Source: Panagrolaimus kolymaensis
Lineage: Eukaryota > Nematoda > Chromadorea > Rhabditida > Panagrolaimidae
Assembly (NCBI GenBank): GCA_028622995.1
Contig: JAJQJQ010000005.1
Coordinates: forward strand, 7,626,001-7,690,000
Reading direction: 5' to 3'
DNA: 64,000 nt
Both the position numbers and the translations under genes were made by a program. Of the stretch, positions 1-11,496 are shown in pieces; position 1 is the first letter of the stretch, and the number at the start of each line of letters is the position of its first letter. The notes below the pieces were generated by a model. The model did not search any database and was not told the DNA's origin. It worked only from the letters and a program-made list of their open reading frames with translations.

Positions 1-3000
1 CTTTCATTTATGTATGGTATCATCCATCCTCAGTTATGTCATTTTGGAAAAATCGTTTACAATCTTTTTAAAAAGCTTTGAAGAAATTCTTAAACTACAA
101 ACATAATCATTTTTTTATGTTATGCTCTCTTTGCAAATATGTGTTTATTTCGGTTGAATGATTTTATTGAAATTTCTTTTTCTTTTTTGCAATAAAAACT
201 TTTGGATTTATGAAAACGAATTTCTTTTAAAAAATTGTTCTTCATACTTTTGCAAACACGTGTTTCTTTAAATTATTTTAAATATCTATTATTAGATTTT
301 GGCTTTTGCAATTGTATTGTCCATAAAAGAATAATAAAATAAAAAGAAAGAAACTTCTTACTTTTTTAAAAGAAAAGTTATTACGTTTTTACTTCCGGTA
401 ATAATTTTAAAAAAGAGAAAATTTGGTAAAATGGTTCTTTGTTTTTGTATTTATACCTTTTTGGAATTAAGTTGTATAATAAACGTTTTAAAGATTGATG
501 GTTATGTTATAATTGATTCGATTTTCTGATATTTTAGGCCAAATTTTTTATAGTAAAGCTTTTTGAAAGGAATGAGGAAAATATGATTTTTGAATAATCT
601 GTCTTCTTTTTTTCAAACTCAAGAAAGCTGCTTATTTTTTTAACGTAAAATTTTATGAATGTTTAATAGACTGACTATTAACGTAATATTTGCTTTTGCC
701 ATAGCACTTTTCAACTAAAAAATTAGGATTATAATAAACGGTTGTCGTTGAGAATTTCATACTCTCATACTTCCGGTTTGTCATTTACTTCTATTTATTA
801 ACTTTTGATATTACCGTGTAATTACTGTCTTCTGTAATAAAACCCAAAGTATATGTATGTGTATTTGGCTAAACAAAAAGTTATTTACATTTTTGAAATA
901 ATAATTTTTTCATTTACCTTTGCTTACTTTTGTTTACATATAATTTTCATGAAATTTAAACTTATGCAAACTTATATGGGAAATTTGAAGTGAACAATTT
1001 TCAAAGATCATGATGTCAAAAAATAATAATCGCTTTGGAATAACTTTTTTTGTTTCCTTGATTTTTCTTCTTATTATTTTTTTTCTGAATGTTAGGTGTG
1101 TTTGTATCCATGATTTTGCTTCCCTCTATTTCTCATACCAACCAATCTAAATCCTCTTGAAAATGATAGAGAAAAAACCTCGTCATCTTTTTTTTTCATT
1201 GGTGGACTATTTTATTCTTTCTAAGTGCTTTAAAAAAAATTTATTTTCTCCAAAAAAGAGAAGAGGAAAAATTTCAGCAGAATGATATCATGTTGAGAAA
1301 GAAGCATTATATATTTTTAGGAAGATATAATTGTAGGTGGTTATTTAAAAAAATAAATGGGTTTAAAGCAAATGTACAAGGAAGTTTGAAACATTTTTGA
1401 AATCAAAATTTTTGACTAAATGAGGAGCTTTTTTCTTTTTAACTTTAATTTAAAGCGTTTTTTGATTGTATGTTTATTTTTCTGCCAATTGTTGTTGTTA
1501 GTTTTATTTTATTAAGCGCTTTTTTGAATTCAAATACATACTTCCTGGGTTAAATTCTATTTATAAAAAAAAGTCGACATCTTTCTTTGTGAAATAAGAT
1601 CATTGGAACACAAATAAATAAACATAGGTTTCTTCTTTTTCATGGGTCAAAGATTTGCGTAAATTTATTACTATTTTAAGATTACAAGAAATTTTATATG
1701 GAGCAATCTTCTTCACCACTTTTCTTGCTTATAATCCTTTCCATCCGTTTACATTTAAAAGCGCTATTTTTTACTTGCTTTTATTTTATGGCCCTAATGA
1801 ACCGACTTTCTTTCTTCTTGTCCTTATTTTTTTATTTTAACGAACGTTTGTTTTTTCCTTGTTTTTTTCAACAAATTTTTTAGGACGCAAATTAGTTTTA
1901 AAAAGTTTTGACGCTTTTTTTTCGCGTCCGTCTGAGGTTAGCATTTTGGTGGTTATGGGTTAGACTTATGCCATGGGCAAGTACTAGAATGGGGCCCGGG
2001 CTCTCAGGCATGTGATCATTGTCTTTTTTTGTTTGTTTTTCGGTCTAGCAGTTTCACGCTTTTGTTTTAAGTTTGAATCCGTGAGTGAGTGTCAGATTCT
2101 TTTTCTAACGAGTCGCTGCAGCCTTAACTTTTTTGTTTTCGCGTGTTTATTAAATTGTGAGAAATTTTTCTAGAAACAAATTTCTCGAAGGCGTTTTAAA
2201 AAGTATGTTTCCGCAGTTTAAAATTATATGGTAGTGAAACGGAAAAATAAAAGATTAAATAATACAGCCATTTAATTTTTTAAATCTGAAAGCCATAATT
2301 ATTAGGAAATTAAATGTGTGACGCTCCTCGTGTGTATGTATACTATTTTTTAGCAATAAAAAAGGGATCAATTAAAATCTCTAAAAAAGTGAAGTAGATG
2401 TTTTTTAAGCTTTAGGCACTTTTATTACTTTTCGGGTACTCCTTGTTATTGAGTTTTAATAAAAACTTTTTGTTGATTGTATTTGACTCAGCTCTAAATA
2501 TCCCATGGTTTCCACAATTAGCTTTTAAAAAATATTCAAAATTTTGTGTTGTCTTTTTGAATTAAACATTTTCATATTTAATTTTTTGATTGATAAGCAG
2601 CTGACAGTTATTCATCTCTCATGAGACTGGACTTATTTCTTTGGAAAGGGTTTGCAATTAAACTCAAGAGACAGGAATTAGTGACTTTTTATTTTTTTGT
2701 TTGAAAATTTTAAACTGTGTTTTGAAGCCAGAATAAGAAAACGAGGAAATTTTTTTGAGAAAAGCACTCGCGAGATCATTAAAGTTTCAGGCATGGTAGA
2801 ATGGTATTCGAACTCTTCCTCGTTTCTAAGAAAAAATGAGGTTCCTTTAAAATTTGTGAATGAATAAAAGTTAAAATTTTTGGAAAGCATTATCGTCCAA
2901 AAAAACAACCTCCAAATCATTTTGGACTCAGATATTTTTTTGCGAGGATTTTAGTTTTAAAAAAGTTAAAAATTATTTAATAGTTAAATTAAGGTTTACT

Positions 3001-4183
3001 GGCTTTTTGAATAAAAAAAAATATTTCTAAATTTTACTTTCTCGTTAGTAGTATTTTCTAGTTATGATTTTATTTTTTACTTATTTGTTTTTCCAGAAAC
3101 ATTGCTTTTCTGGCCTTTATTTGAAATATTTTAAACTCGATTTAAACCTTCAAGTTTTACGACCATTTTTTAGCCATTGTTATAATAAACAAACAAAAAA
3201 TGTGCGAAATCTTAAAAACACAGATTTATAATTTGTTTTGAAAATACAATTATCTTCTGTTTAAATACTGGCTTGTTTTTTTAACAACAACAAAAGATAT
3301 TTTTACAAACCTTCAAACAAAAAAGGAAAAAAGAACTTTGAATTTTAAGAAAGTTATTAAAGGCTTTGTAAATTTCTTTTTTTAGCTTCTTTTTGTTGTA
3401 GTATTTAAAAACGATTAAATTCAATTGAGTTTTATTTCTTTGAATGGTTTGACGCGGTTTTTTAATAGCTTCAAAAATACAATTTAAGTTATTTGTTTTT
3501 TTTATTTTGGTTCTAACTTCCCTTGAGTGTTATAACCTTTGGTAATTGTTTTTTTAGTGATAAATAAATTCTTTTAAAAACCATTTTAAAGTCATGGTTA
3601 AAATTAAAATTAATTTTTAGCGGATGGTATTAAAAACTCTGTAGCTCATCTGTACTTTGAAATAATTTTAAAACATCTAATTGTTAGCTAAATTTTACTT
3701 TATTAATTTTAATTTTTTCCAATCTAAAATTGAGTCGTCTACAAAAAGCTGTAAAAATAAAAATTCATTGAAGCATGTTTTTTTTTTGATTTCTCAATTT
3801 TACTCTTTTATATTTGCTTTTTTTACAAATAAAGAAGTCTCCACTTTTAAGCATTTTTACTTAAATTTTTTATATTAGAATTCCAAGTACCAGAAAAAAA
3901 GCAAACGAAACGCAGCATCGTGTCGTGTGTATTGTCCAAAGAAAAAGAACACTCGCTCTTTTTCAATTAGAAACCCTTTTTTTCTTTGCAAACAATGGTT
4001 GACTTTTTTTCTTCATTTTTTAGTATGACTTCCTTTTTGTTTGTTGCTGTAGTGTTTTTTAAGATTACACTTTTTTAGTTTTTGGCATCCTTAAACCATG
4101 CAAGCGAAAGGGCTTCTTCGATGACGTCTTTAAAGGTCAAAAAATAAGACGAAGAACAAAAAGCTAAAGGTGGATTAAAGAAA
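1..4183. other. gene-poor A+T-rich region upstream of the GPCR gene
   Basis: No coding exon could be supported here. Short open frames (for example 1655-1883, 2678-2920 and 3681-3878) are low-complexity, rich in F, L, K and N, and have no family resemblance. The DNA is dominated by T- and A-runs. The one compositional exception is the G+C-rich island near 1925-2120, listed separately. The stretch may hold regulatory sequence for the GPCR or untranslated exons, which cannot be seen without transcripts. Confidence 0.6.
1925..2120 (+). repeat. G+C-rich island with tRNA-like B-box-like segment
   Basis: This stretch stands out from its A+T-rich surroundings: it contains GGGGCCCGGGCTC around 1991-2003 and a stretch resembling a Pol III B box (AGTTTGAATCC near 2069-2079). 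The string GCAGTTTCAC followed by AAGTTTGAATCC resembles GCAGTTTCAC followed by AAGTTCGATTCAC at about 15456-15480, so both may belong to one old tRNA-derived repeat family. It could instead be a small structured RNA gene or a decayed exon. No tRNA cloverleaf was established. Confidence 0.3.
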
Positions 4184-5809
4184 ATGTTTGAAAATGCAAG
4201 TCATGAAATGGCTCCATCAATTGGAGATGATCATGAAGCTGATTGCGGATTAGAGCCACATGATTTTTTGGAGGTTTGCATCCCGACAGTTATTAAGCCA
4301 CTCTTAAAATAAAAATTTTAGATCAAATTCTTTATGGTTAGCGTCATTGGCACTCTTATTGGTTTATTTGGAATTTTTGGAAATATTTCCACTGTGATAA
4401 TTTTAACTCGACCTAGTATGCGATCGCCAAATAATATGTTTCTCACAGCTTTGGCCATATTTGATTCATGCCTCATTATAACGGCATTTTCTATTTACGG
4501 CATCGAATAGATTATCGAATATTTTGAAGCCATAAATCTTTATATTGCTTGGTTAACTTATCTTCGTTTTGCTTTCGCTCTTTCTCATATATCTCAGACT
4601 GGAAGCGTTTACACAACTCTTGCCGTTACACTCGAACGCTTCCTTGCAGTTTGTTATCCACGACTTTCAAAACGTTTTTGCACCAGTCGTTTCGCAGCCT
4701 TTACAATTCTTATAGTAACTTGCTTTTCAATTTTATTTAATTCAACAAAATTTTTTGAACTTGAAGTTTACCGAAATGAAAATTGTGCGAATCAAGGAAT
4801 CAATTGGCAAGCATATATTTTATTGCCAAGTCAATTATCCAAAAATCCAATATATGGAAAAATTTATAGTTTATGGATGACTCAAATTACTATGGTATTT
4901 TTACCATTTTTAATGTTACTTATTTTAAATTTTATTATTGCTTATACCATTAAGAAATCACTGAAAAGATTGGCAAATAATAAAAAGTTACAGTAAGTTT
5001 TGCATTGACATGAAAATTTAATGATAATTCTTATTATTTTTAAGGCTATCAGAACTCCGCGAAAAATCTCGTGAAGCTTCCATTGTTTTGGTGGTTATTG
5101 TTTTAATATTTTTACTTTGTAATTTTTGGGGATTTTTTATGACTTTATTGGAACATTTAGTTGGAGTTGAATATCTTATTATTCAACACAAAACTTTTTA
5201 CATGTTTTCACGGGAAGCAACTAACTTTCTTGCAATTGTAAATAGCTCAATTAATTTTGTTATTTATATTATTTTTGGAAAAGATTTTAGGTAAGTCTTT
5301 TGAACAACTAATAAGAGTGAACAGCAGTATAAGATACTTATGATGATTAAAAAAAATTAAATCTCCATTTTTGCAGAAAAGAACTTTTTATTATTTATGG
5401 TTGCCGCTTTCCTGGTATTGAATTTGATAAACTGAAACAAGAACCTTTGCCATTTTGGAAAAGACATCGTTTTCCATCCCTCAAAGAGCCAGTATTTTTT
5501 ATTGGAATGAGAATATTAAAAATAACAAGTTTTAATAATCGTCGAAACAGCAGCTTCCAAAATCCATCTGAAACCCTTTCAAGTCGACAAAGTCAAGCTT
5601 CAACTCATCGAGTTTCATCAAGCACGAGTCTTTCAAACCAAGATAATGTAGAATTTTTATTACCAAGTCCAAAACCAAAGCATTTAAAAAATAAGAATTT
5701 CTTGCAAGTGCCTTCATCTGTTTTAATTCCAGTTACATCTTTTCAATATGAATCAGATTCGGATTCAATCAATTCTGATTCATCATGTGATGGAATTCAT
5801 TTTGTATAA
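4184..5809 (+). CDS. FMRFamide-receptor-like GPCR, interrupted by an in-frame TAG
   Basis: Rhodopsin-class peptide GPCR, most like FMRFamide-type receptors, expected at the plasma membrane. Predicted exons are 4184-4273, 4322-4992, 5045-5290 and 5377-5809 (480 codons with stop). TM1 reads [20 protein letters not shown], close to the arthropod/nematode FMRFamide receptor pattern. TM3 ends [11 protein letters not shown] (a DRY-box variant, ERF), and TM7 carries [17 protein letters not shown] serine-rich tail of over 100 residues follows. All splice sites are canonical and phases fit. Oddly, codon 93 (4508-4510) is TAG, lying between TM2 and TM3, while the same frame continues with receptor sequence for nearly 390 codons. 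It is either a recent pseudogene, a null allele, a base error, or a stop that is read through. The start at 4184 is the only nearby in-frame ATG before TM1. The family call is good; the ligand is unknown. Confidence 0.7.
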
Positions 5810-5932
5810 AAATAATATTTATGTAAATAAAAAATAATGCGATTTCATTTTTTTAAAAGAGCATAATAATAACAAAAGTTTTTTATGGAAACGTTTTAAA
5901 CGACAAGAAAAAGGATTTATTTATAAAAAAGT

Positions 5933-6685
5933 TTAACAATGCAATATAAAATTCCGGTCGTCGAAAATATCATTCTTTTTCAAATTAAAAGTTTTAAAAA
6001 GATTATTATATTCTGACACCGCTAAACATATACTTGGAATTTTCACAATAATCATAAATAATGTCATTATCAAAATTTTATTAATTTGGGACGTATATTC
6101 TATTTCGGTGACATCCGTATTCAGGTGAAATATTCTTATAATTACGAATAACAGTATTATTAAAAGGATTAGGGAAAATGTTGCCAAACTCTCATATATC
6201 TCTTGTTGTGGCAAGATTACATTTTTTGAATAGCTAAACATACAGCTTTTTATTTCATTCTGAGACACATTTTTTGATATAATTTTTCGTAGCCTTGTTC
6301 CAAGTTTTTAATGAAAGCAAAATGAATAGAATTTTTTGAAAAATTATAGCATACACTCTCCATGGAAAATATATTTATAATCTGAAAGATTCTGTTTAAA
6401 ATAAGATATTCTCATTTTTCGTCATAAACATACTTTTTTATAATCAGTACAGTTTTCATGCAATTCTCTGTAATCATCCCATGATAATGAAGCAATTTTA
6501 TTACCACACTCGGCTTTTTGTATCATTTTGCTATTTTCTTGAATGAATACAAAAATATAAATGTCAATAATAATAATAACAAGAAGAATAAGCATTAATG
6601 AATACAAATATTTGAATATAATCAGTTGGTTTTTAAATTTTTTGCCATTACAATAACAAAATGAATTATTTAGTTTGAATTTCAT
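5933..6685 (-). CDS. small multi-span membrane protein, unrecognised
   Basis: Two open segments on the minus strand join cleanly: exon 6685-6434 and exon 6259-5933, with a GTATGT donor, a CTCAG acceptor and phase 0. The result is about 192 residues. The first part has a hydrophobic segment LMLILLVIIIIDIYIFVFIQ, then a Cys-containing loop (AECGNKIASLSWDDY, NCTDY). The second part has two more hydrophobic stretches (ATFSLILLIILLFVIIRIF and ILIMTLFMIIVKIPSICLAV). The last hydrophobic segments are followed by a basic/acidic tail. No family was recognised. The 174-bp intron is longer than its neighbours and could hide a small exon. The join is a prediction, so this is a moderate call. Confidence 0.42.
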
Positions 6686-7287
6686 AATAGCAAAACTAAG
6701 ATGATTCTAAATCAAAGATGTCCGGGTTTATTATTTTTATAACCCAACTTCGATGCCGTTTTTTTAAAGTTAAAAGGCAATCAGGCCATATGAAAATGTT
6801 CTAAACTACGAGATGGTTAAAACAATGAGTTTAAAATTTTATGAGACAGACTAGCTATTGTTGGATATATTATTAAGCTTTTATCAAACATTAAAAGCCA
6901 CAACATTAATTGCTTTTCACAAGAACAAAAATAAACAAAACAGCAAATTGAATTTTAATGGTCATCAATTTTCGAACATCCCAATAAAAGTTTAAAGAAG
7001 AATATTTGGTGTTCCAAAAAAACTTTTTTTAGCGGGAAACCTTGTTATGATTTTGGCAAGCAACACATTGTCTGCTCTTACTTGTGCCATTTAACTGTAT
7101 GGTATGAAAGACAAACGTACAAAACCAATAAAGAAAAAATAAAGTTTGATAGAGTCATTTTTTCGTAGAACTACGTTCAGTAATAAAAAAATGTCTGGTC
7201 GATCGATTGCTTATACCATAAAAAAATATTTATGTAAATGATAAAATGTGATTACAAAGTTTTAAAAAAGTTTAAAAAGGAATTACA
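6686..7287. other. intergenic, no gene seen
   Basis: A+T-rich spacer between two minus-strand genes. It should contain the promoter of the 5933-6685 gene and the 3' end of the 7288-8584 gene. I see no supported exon, RNA gene or repeat in it. Confidence 0.5.
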
Positions 7288-8584
7288 TTAAGGCTTTTCA
7301 ATTCGCCAAACAATTCCAGATGAGCCATCATAACCGATTGTTCCATTTTCAAAGAAATCTGGAAGAATGAAATCTTCATCATTTTCAAGTAATTCTTTTG
7401 CCATTTCTGAATCTTGTGAAAGGGGTTGAGGTTTTTCGGTAACAACTTTAGTGGGTTTTAGGATTTGTGTTGTTGGCAAAGATGAAGAAGCTTGAAGTTC
7501 TTCTGCAGCAGTTGCAGTTGTTGAAGATGGTAATGTCAAAGGTTCATAACCATATTGATGAACATGAAAAGCAAGCTTAGTTTCTTCACTCTAGAAATAG
7601 TAAGAGGATTCTAATATTTTAGTTTTTTTTAATTCTTAAACTCATACCAAGGTTAAAGTAAAATTAACATCGGGGTGATTCCATGAAAGGAAAAATGGAA
7701 CAAATGTGTAAACATAATGATCAAAAACTTGAGGAACAGAAAAATTTAATGAGTGGATTCCAAATGATACATTTCCATCCTTTCTGAATGTAAGCTTTGC
7801 AGCATTTTTATCACCGCTTTGACCCCAAAATCCACATTCTGGAGAAATTTTATCTATAAACAAAATATTCTCAATTTCCTACACTATTTCGTGACATGGA
7901 GGTACATACCAATTTCATAAGCACAATAAGAATTAGGTAAAGAATGGCCATTATAAACATTTTCTTCAAGATTCCAACGAAAAATGACATTACTTTTTGG
8001 TGAGTAAAAACTAATATTTTGCGTGTGAAGTCGATTTGAAATTGCACCACGAGGATATGAAAATTGAATGAAAGCTTGATTTTCATTGATTGGAATAGAA
8101 AGATATCCGTTTAATTTATCTTCACCAGAAAGAATTATTTCACTAAAAAAATTTGTCTACAGTTATGGTCGCAATGTCATTTTTTAAAAAGATGGAAGTT
8201 TCGTGATCGAGGAAAGAGAGGATATGGGAGAAGATGTACCAAAAGGAACCCTAATTTGATTTTCAGATATTACCGTCATTTTACATTTTAGGTAATTTTT
8301 GAATAAAATGAAAAAGTAACAAAAAACAAAATAGTCATTTGATTTTATTCATTTCCTAAAAACCATGGAACTTACGTTTGTCCAAAGTTGTAATGAATAT
8401 GTTGAAATCCTTCAGGAACTTGGTTATGATGAGATGGAATAACAAATTTACCACCATCGTTTAGGGCTGTAATAAGATTTAAATTTTTTGTGTTTAGTGA
8501 AAGTAAAAAAAGCATACGCAAAACAGGAGCTGCGACGAGAAAAGGCACAATAGCCAAAATAAGGACCAAAGATGATAGCCACAT
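7288..8584 (-). CDS. predicted secreted protein, nematode-type, unrecognised
   Basis: Predicted exons in transcription order are 8584-8518, 8466-8376, 8142-7910, 7853-7648 and 7590-7288, all in phase (299 residues). The start MWLSSLVLILAIVPFLVAA is a clear signal peptide. The first intron, 51 bp and a multiple of three, reads through in frame but has a GTATGC donor and a TTACAG acceptor, and removing it gives a natural mature N-terminus (APVLPLNDGGKF). The body has strand-like segments, four Cys or fewer, and several N-x-S/T sites (NISF, NVSF, NFSV, NFTL). The C-terminal third is Ser/Thr/Pro/Glu-rich and ends in GYDGSSGIVWRIEKP. I do not recognise the family; an extracellular sugar- or lipid-binding beta domain is possible but unproven. 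Confidence 0.6.
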
Positions 8585-9782
8585 GCTTAAATCCAACAAC
8601 TCCGCTATATTTTTTAATCAAAATACTGGGAGGTGTAAAGGAAAAAGGGCTAATAACTGCCAACCAGCTAAAAAAAATAAACGTTCAGTGGTTTATGAAA
8701 AAATAAACTCGCTATTTTTCAACCGCGGTGTTACAGTAAAAAAATGGAAGGTCAATCTTTTTTCATAAACAAAATTTTCAAATGATCCTTTCCTTTTTTT
8801 CAAAAATTTTAAGACAAAAAAGCTCAGCAAAGTAAATGTTGACGAAAGTGAAAAAAAAAATAAAGATCACGATAGACAAAATGCAATCGCTTTTATGTAT
8901 GTGTTGATGAAAAACAGCGGAGCCAACCAAAGAAGAAGATGCGAAAATTGAGATTGAAATGGCAACATTTAAAAAAGCAATAGGAACTTTTTCTTTGAAA
9001 TTGCATGTAACACATAAAAATTTGATGAACATAAAAGGCTCGTCTATTCCAAAAATGGCTCTTTCAAAAGAAAAAGAAAATCACAATAATTATGGACAGC
9101 CTCTTGCAACAACATAACATTAGGAAAAGGAACCTCAAAAAAATCTGCTGTTTCAAATTCAAAATTTGTTTTAGACTATTTTGTTTACTGATGATTTAAA
9201 TATTAGAAACAAAAAAATCAAAATGCAGCAAGCATCGTTTAAAAAAAAGTTTTCTTAATTTACACCTTTGCCTATGAATTATCGTGATCAAGTCATCGAG
9301 AATACCAAAATGCCAAAGCCAAGTCCAATATAAAAAGCTTCTGTTAATTTAGATTGATGCTGATTATGAATTGATCAATATTTAATTCATTTTTTACTTT
9401 TACTGTCTGTTCTGTAAATTTAATTTTATCTTTGTGTTTTTGCCATCTTTAGATAGGATATTGAGCAAACATCATCAACATTAGTACATTGGATCTACTG
9501 TGCCATATTTACTCGGGTAAAAATTTAAAAAAAATTCATTTTGTTTTATCACCATTTGAACCAAAATGGTTTGAATTCAATCACTCGTTTTTCTACCTAT
9601 GTATGTATGTGTGTACATATGTACAATCGAATAACCCACTAAGTATGTAATTCTCAACAAGAAAGCAACTATGGCGCGAAAAGCAAGCAACAAACATAAA
9701 TGCATTTCTTTCCCGCTTTTTAATCATCAAACTTTAAACAAACTTTTTATAAGCTTCTCTTTTTGTTGAATTATTTTAAACG
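8585..9782. other. divergent intergenic region
   Basis: Lies between the minus-strand secreted-protein gene and the plus-strand Tudor gene, so it should hold both promoters. A minus-strand open frame at 8778-9032 encodes hydrophobic low-complexity protein with no splice or family support and is not called. A TATG/GTAC-rich microsatellite-like stretch lies near 9598-9625. Nothing else is supported. Confidence 0.5.
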
Positions 9783-11396
9783 ATGGCGACGACGTATTTG
9801 CTTCATGATGATAAAGAAAATGATAGTGGTTCCACTGGTTTGTTGTTACATACTTCTAAACATCAGATGAAGAAATAATTCATAAAAATTTACAGATTCA
9901 TTAGATTCATTCGAAAAAGTTCCATCACCCACTGGAGTTAATTGTTTACGAACGATTAATACAACAGAAATTTTGGATTATCTTACACCCAAGGATGAAG
10001 CAATAACTCGCAGATATCCGGCAATTTCAGTTTCACGTTGTCCTAAGGAGCTTTCACTTGTGAGTTAGCTTTTTTGAATATTTTCATATTTGTATTAGTA
10101 AAATTCCTCTCATTTTTAGGAATGTTTACCTGGGCTTTATAATATTGTAAGCTGTAATTTTCGTGAAGCTGGAGCCCAACAGAAAGAAGGTCGAGTCTTT
10201 TTTGCATGCCCAAACAGTCGTGAACGATTTTTAAATGATTGGGAACAAAACTATTCAACTTTTTATCCCACTGTTAAAGTTAGTTTTTATGATAACAAAA
10301 AAAAAAGTAATTTCTAAAAATTCATTTAGATTCAACCATTAGAAAACTTTGGAAAATTAACTTGGCAACTTCCAATCAAACGTTTCACTTTTCCTGATAA
10401 ATCTCCTTATCCACTTTTTCATCGCCTTGCTTGTTGTTTCGCTGATCTTCCCGATAATTCGGATATTAAAAATATGGTAAGATTATTACAAGAATCAAAG
10501 CATACCAAGCAATCGGTTACTTTAACTATAAAAAATTTTTTAAAACCATAACATTTTAACGAAAAAACTTCTCGTGACTTTTAATATAAACATAACTACC
10601 AAAATCTCACTTTTCAGGATATTACATTCATTGAAAAAAGTTCATGGCTTTTTGAACGCCATGGTCCACATTTTCTTTGTGTTGCAAATATTGAAAAACG
10701 TAAAGAAATTGAAGTTCAAATTGCAGAAAACATTACGACCGCAACCGTTGAACGTCCATGCTTGGGTTCATGTGTAGCTATTCGCTCTCCTCCGAAATAT
10801 CCAGCAGCTAGAGGAATTATTTATTCACGGCGGCTAAATTTTGCTAATATTTACCTTGTTGATTATGGAATATCTGAAGAATTTCCTGATACATGTCTTT
10901 CCCCAATCAATCCTGAAATTATGGAACTTCCATTTTTGGCTATTCCTTGCAAGCTTGCAATTACTGAACCAATTGAAGCTTCCAAAGTTCAAGATGTTTT
11001 TGAAAAAGCAAAAAATCAAGGCAATGTTGAATTTAAAAAAGTTTGGTATCGCGGATTCTTCAATATTGTTGATGCTTTTATTGGTAAATAGTTTAATTTA
11101 TTATGGATTAGTATTTGACACATCCCTTTAAAAAATTTTAGATATTGCACAAGAAAGTTACCTTGCTGAATTATTGGAAAATAACACAAAACGAAAGCCT
11201 CAATTGCCCTTTCGTTCATATGATAAAGAGGATATGATGAACTTTAAAAATGATAACAGAGCTAAAGTAAATTACAATAATATGCATTCCATTTTAAACT
11301 AAACACAAATTTTAGACTTTTATCAATGCACTCGACCAACTCACTTACATTGAATCTCAAGCACTTTACAAAGCAACAACCAAGCGACAAAAATAA
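9783..11396 (+). CDS. Tudor-domain protein
   Basis: Predicted exons are 9783-9837, 9896-10059, 10120-10278, 10330-10476, 10618-11083, 11142-11266 and 11316-11396 (398 residues). The exon at 10618-11083 holds a Tudor core: GSCVAIRSPPKYPAARGIIY, then ANIYLVDYG, then MELPFLAIPCKLA. The VDYG turn and the LP..AIPC ending are typical of extended Tudor domains, which bind methylated arginine or lysine and act in germline small-RNA pathways or RNA granules. The N-terminal 200 residues may form a second, degenerate domain (LPGLYNIVSCNFREAGAQQK, CPNSRERFLNDW). The first donor is a weak GTTTGT, and GTTCCA three codons earlier is an alternative. The gene converges on the SMC1-like gene, with 100 bp between stop codons. 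The family call is good; I cannot assign orthology. Confidence 0.8.
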
Positions 11397-11496
11397 TTTG
11401 TAAATATCCAATGATTTCCAACTGTTTTTTTTTTATATCAAATTTATTTTTTCAAAACAAAAACAATAAAAACAAGTAAAAATATAAACAAACAAA

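Noticed and set aside
4549..4740. Plus-strand open frame inside the GPCR
   Set aside because: It is a shadow in another frame; the receptor frame carries TM3 and the ERF motif.
8467..8517. Uninterrupted first coding exon of the secreted protein
   Set aside because: The 51 bp read through in frame, but they have GTATGC and TTACAG ends, and removing them gives a better mature N-terminus.
8778..9032. Minus-strand hydrophobic frame as a membrane protein
   Set aside because: Low-complexity F/I-rich translation of A+T-rich DNA, with no neighbouring exons.
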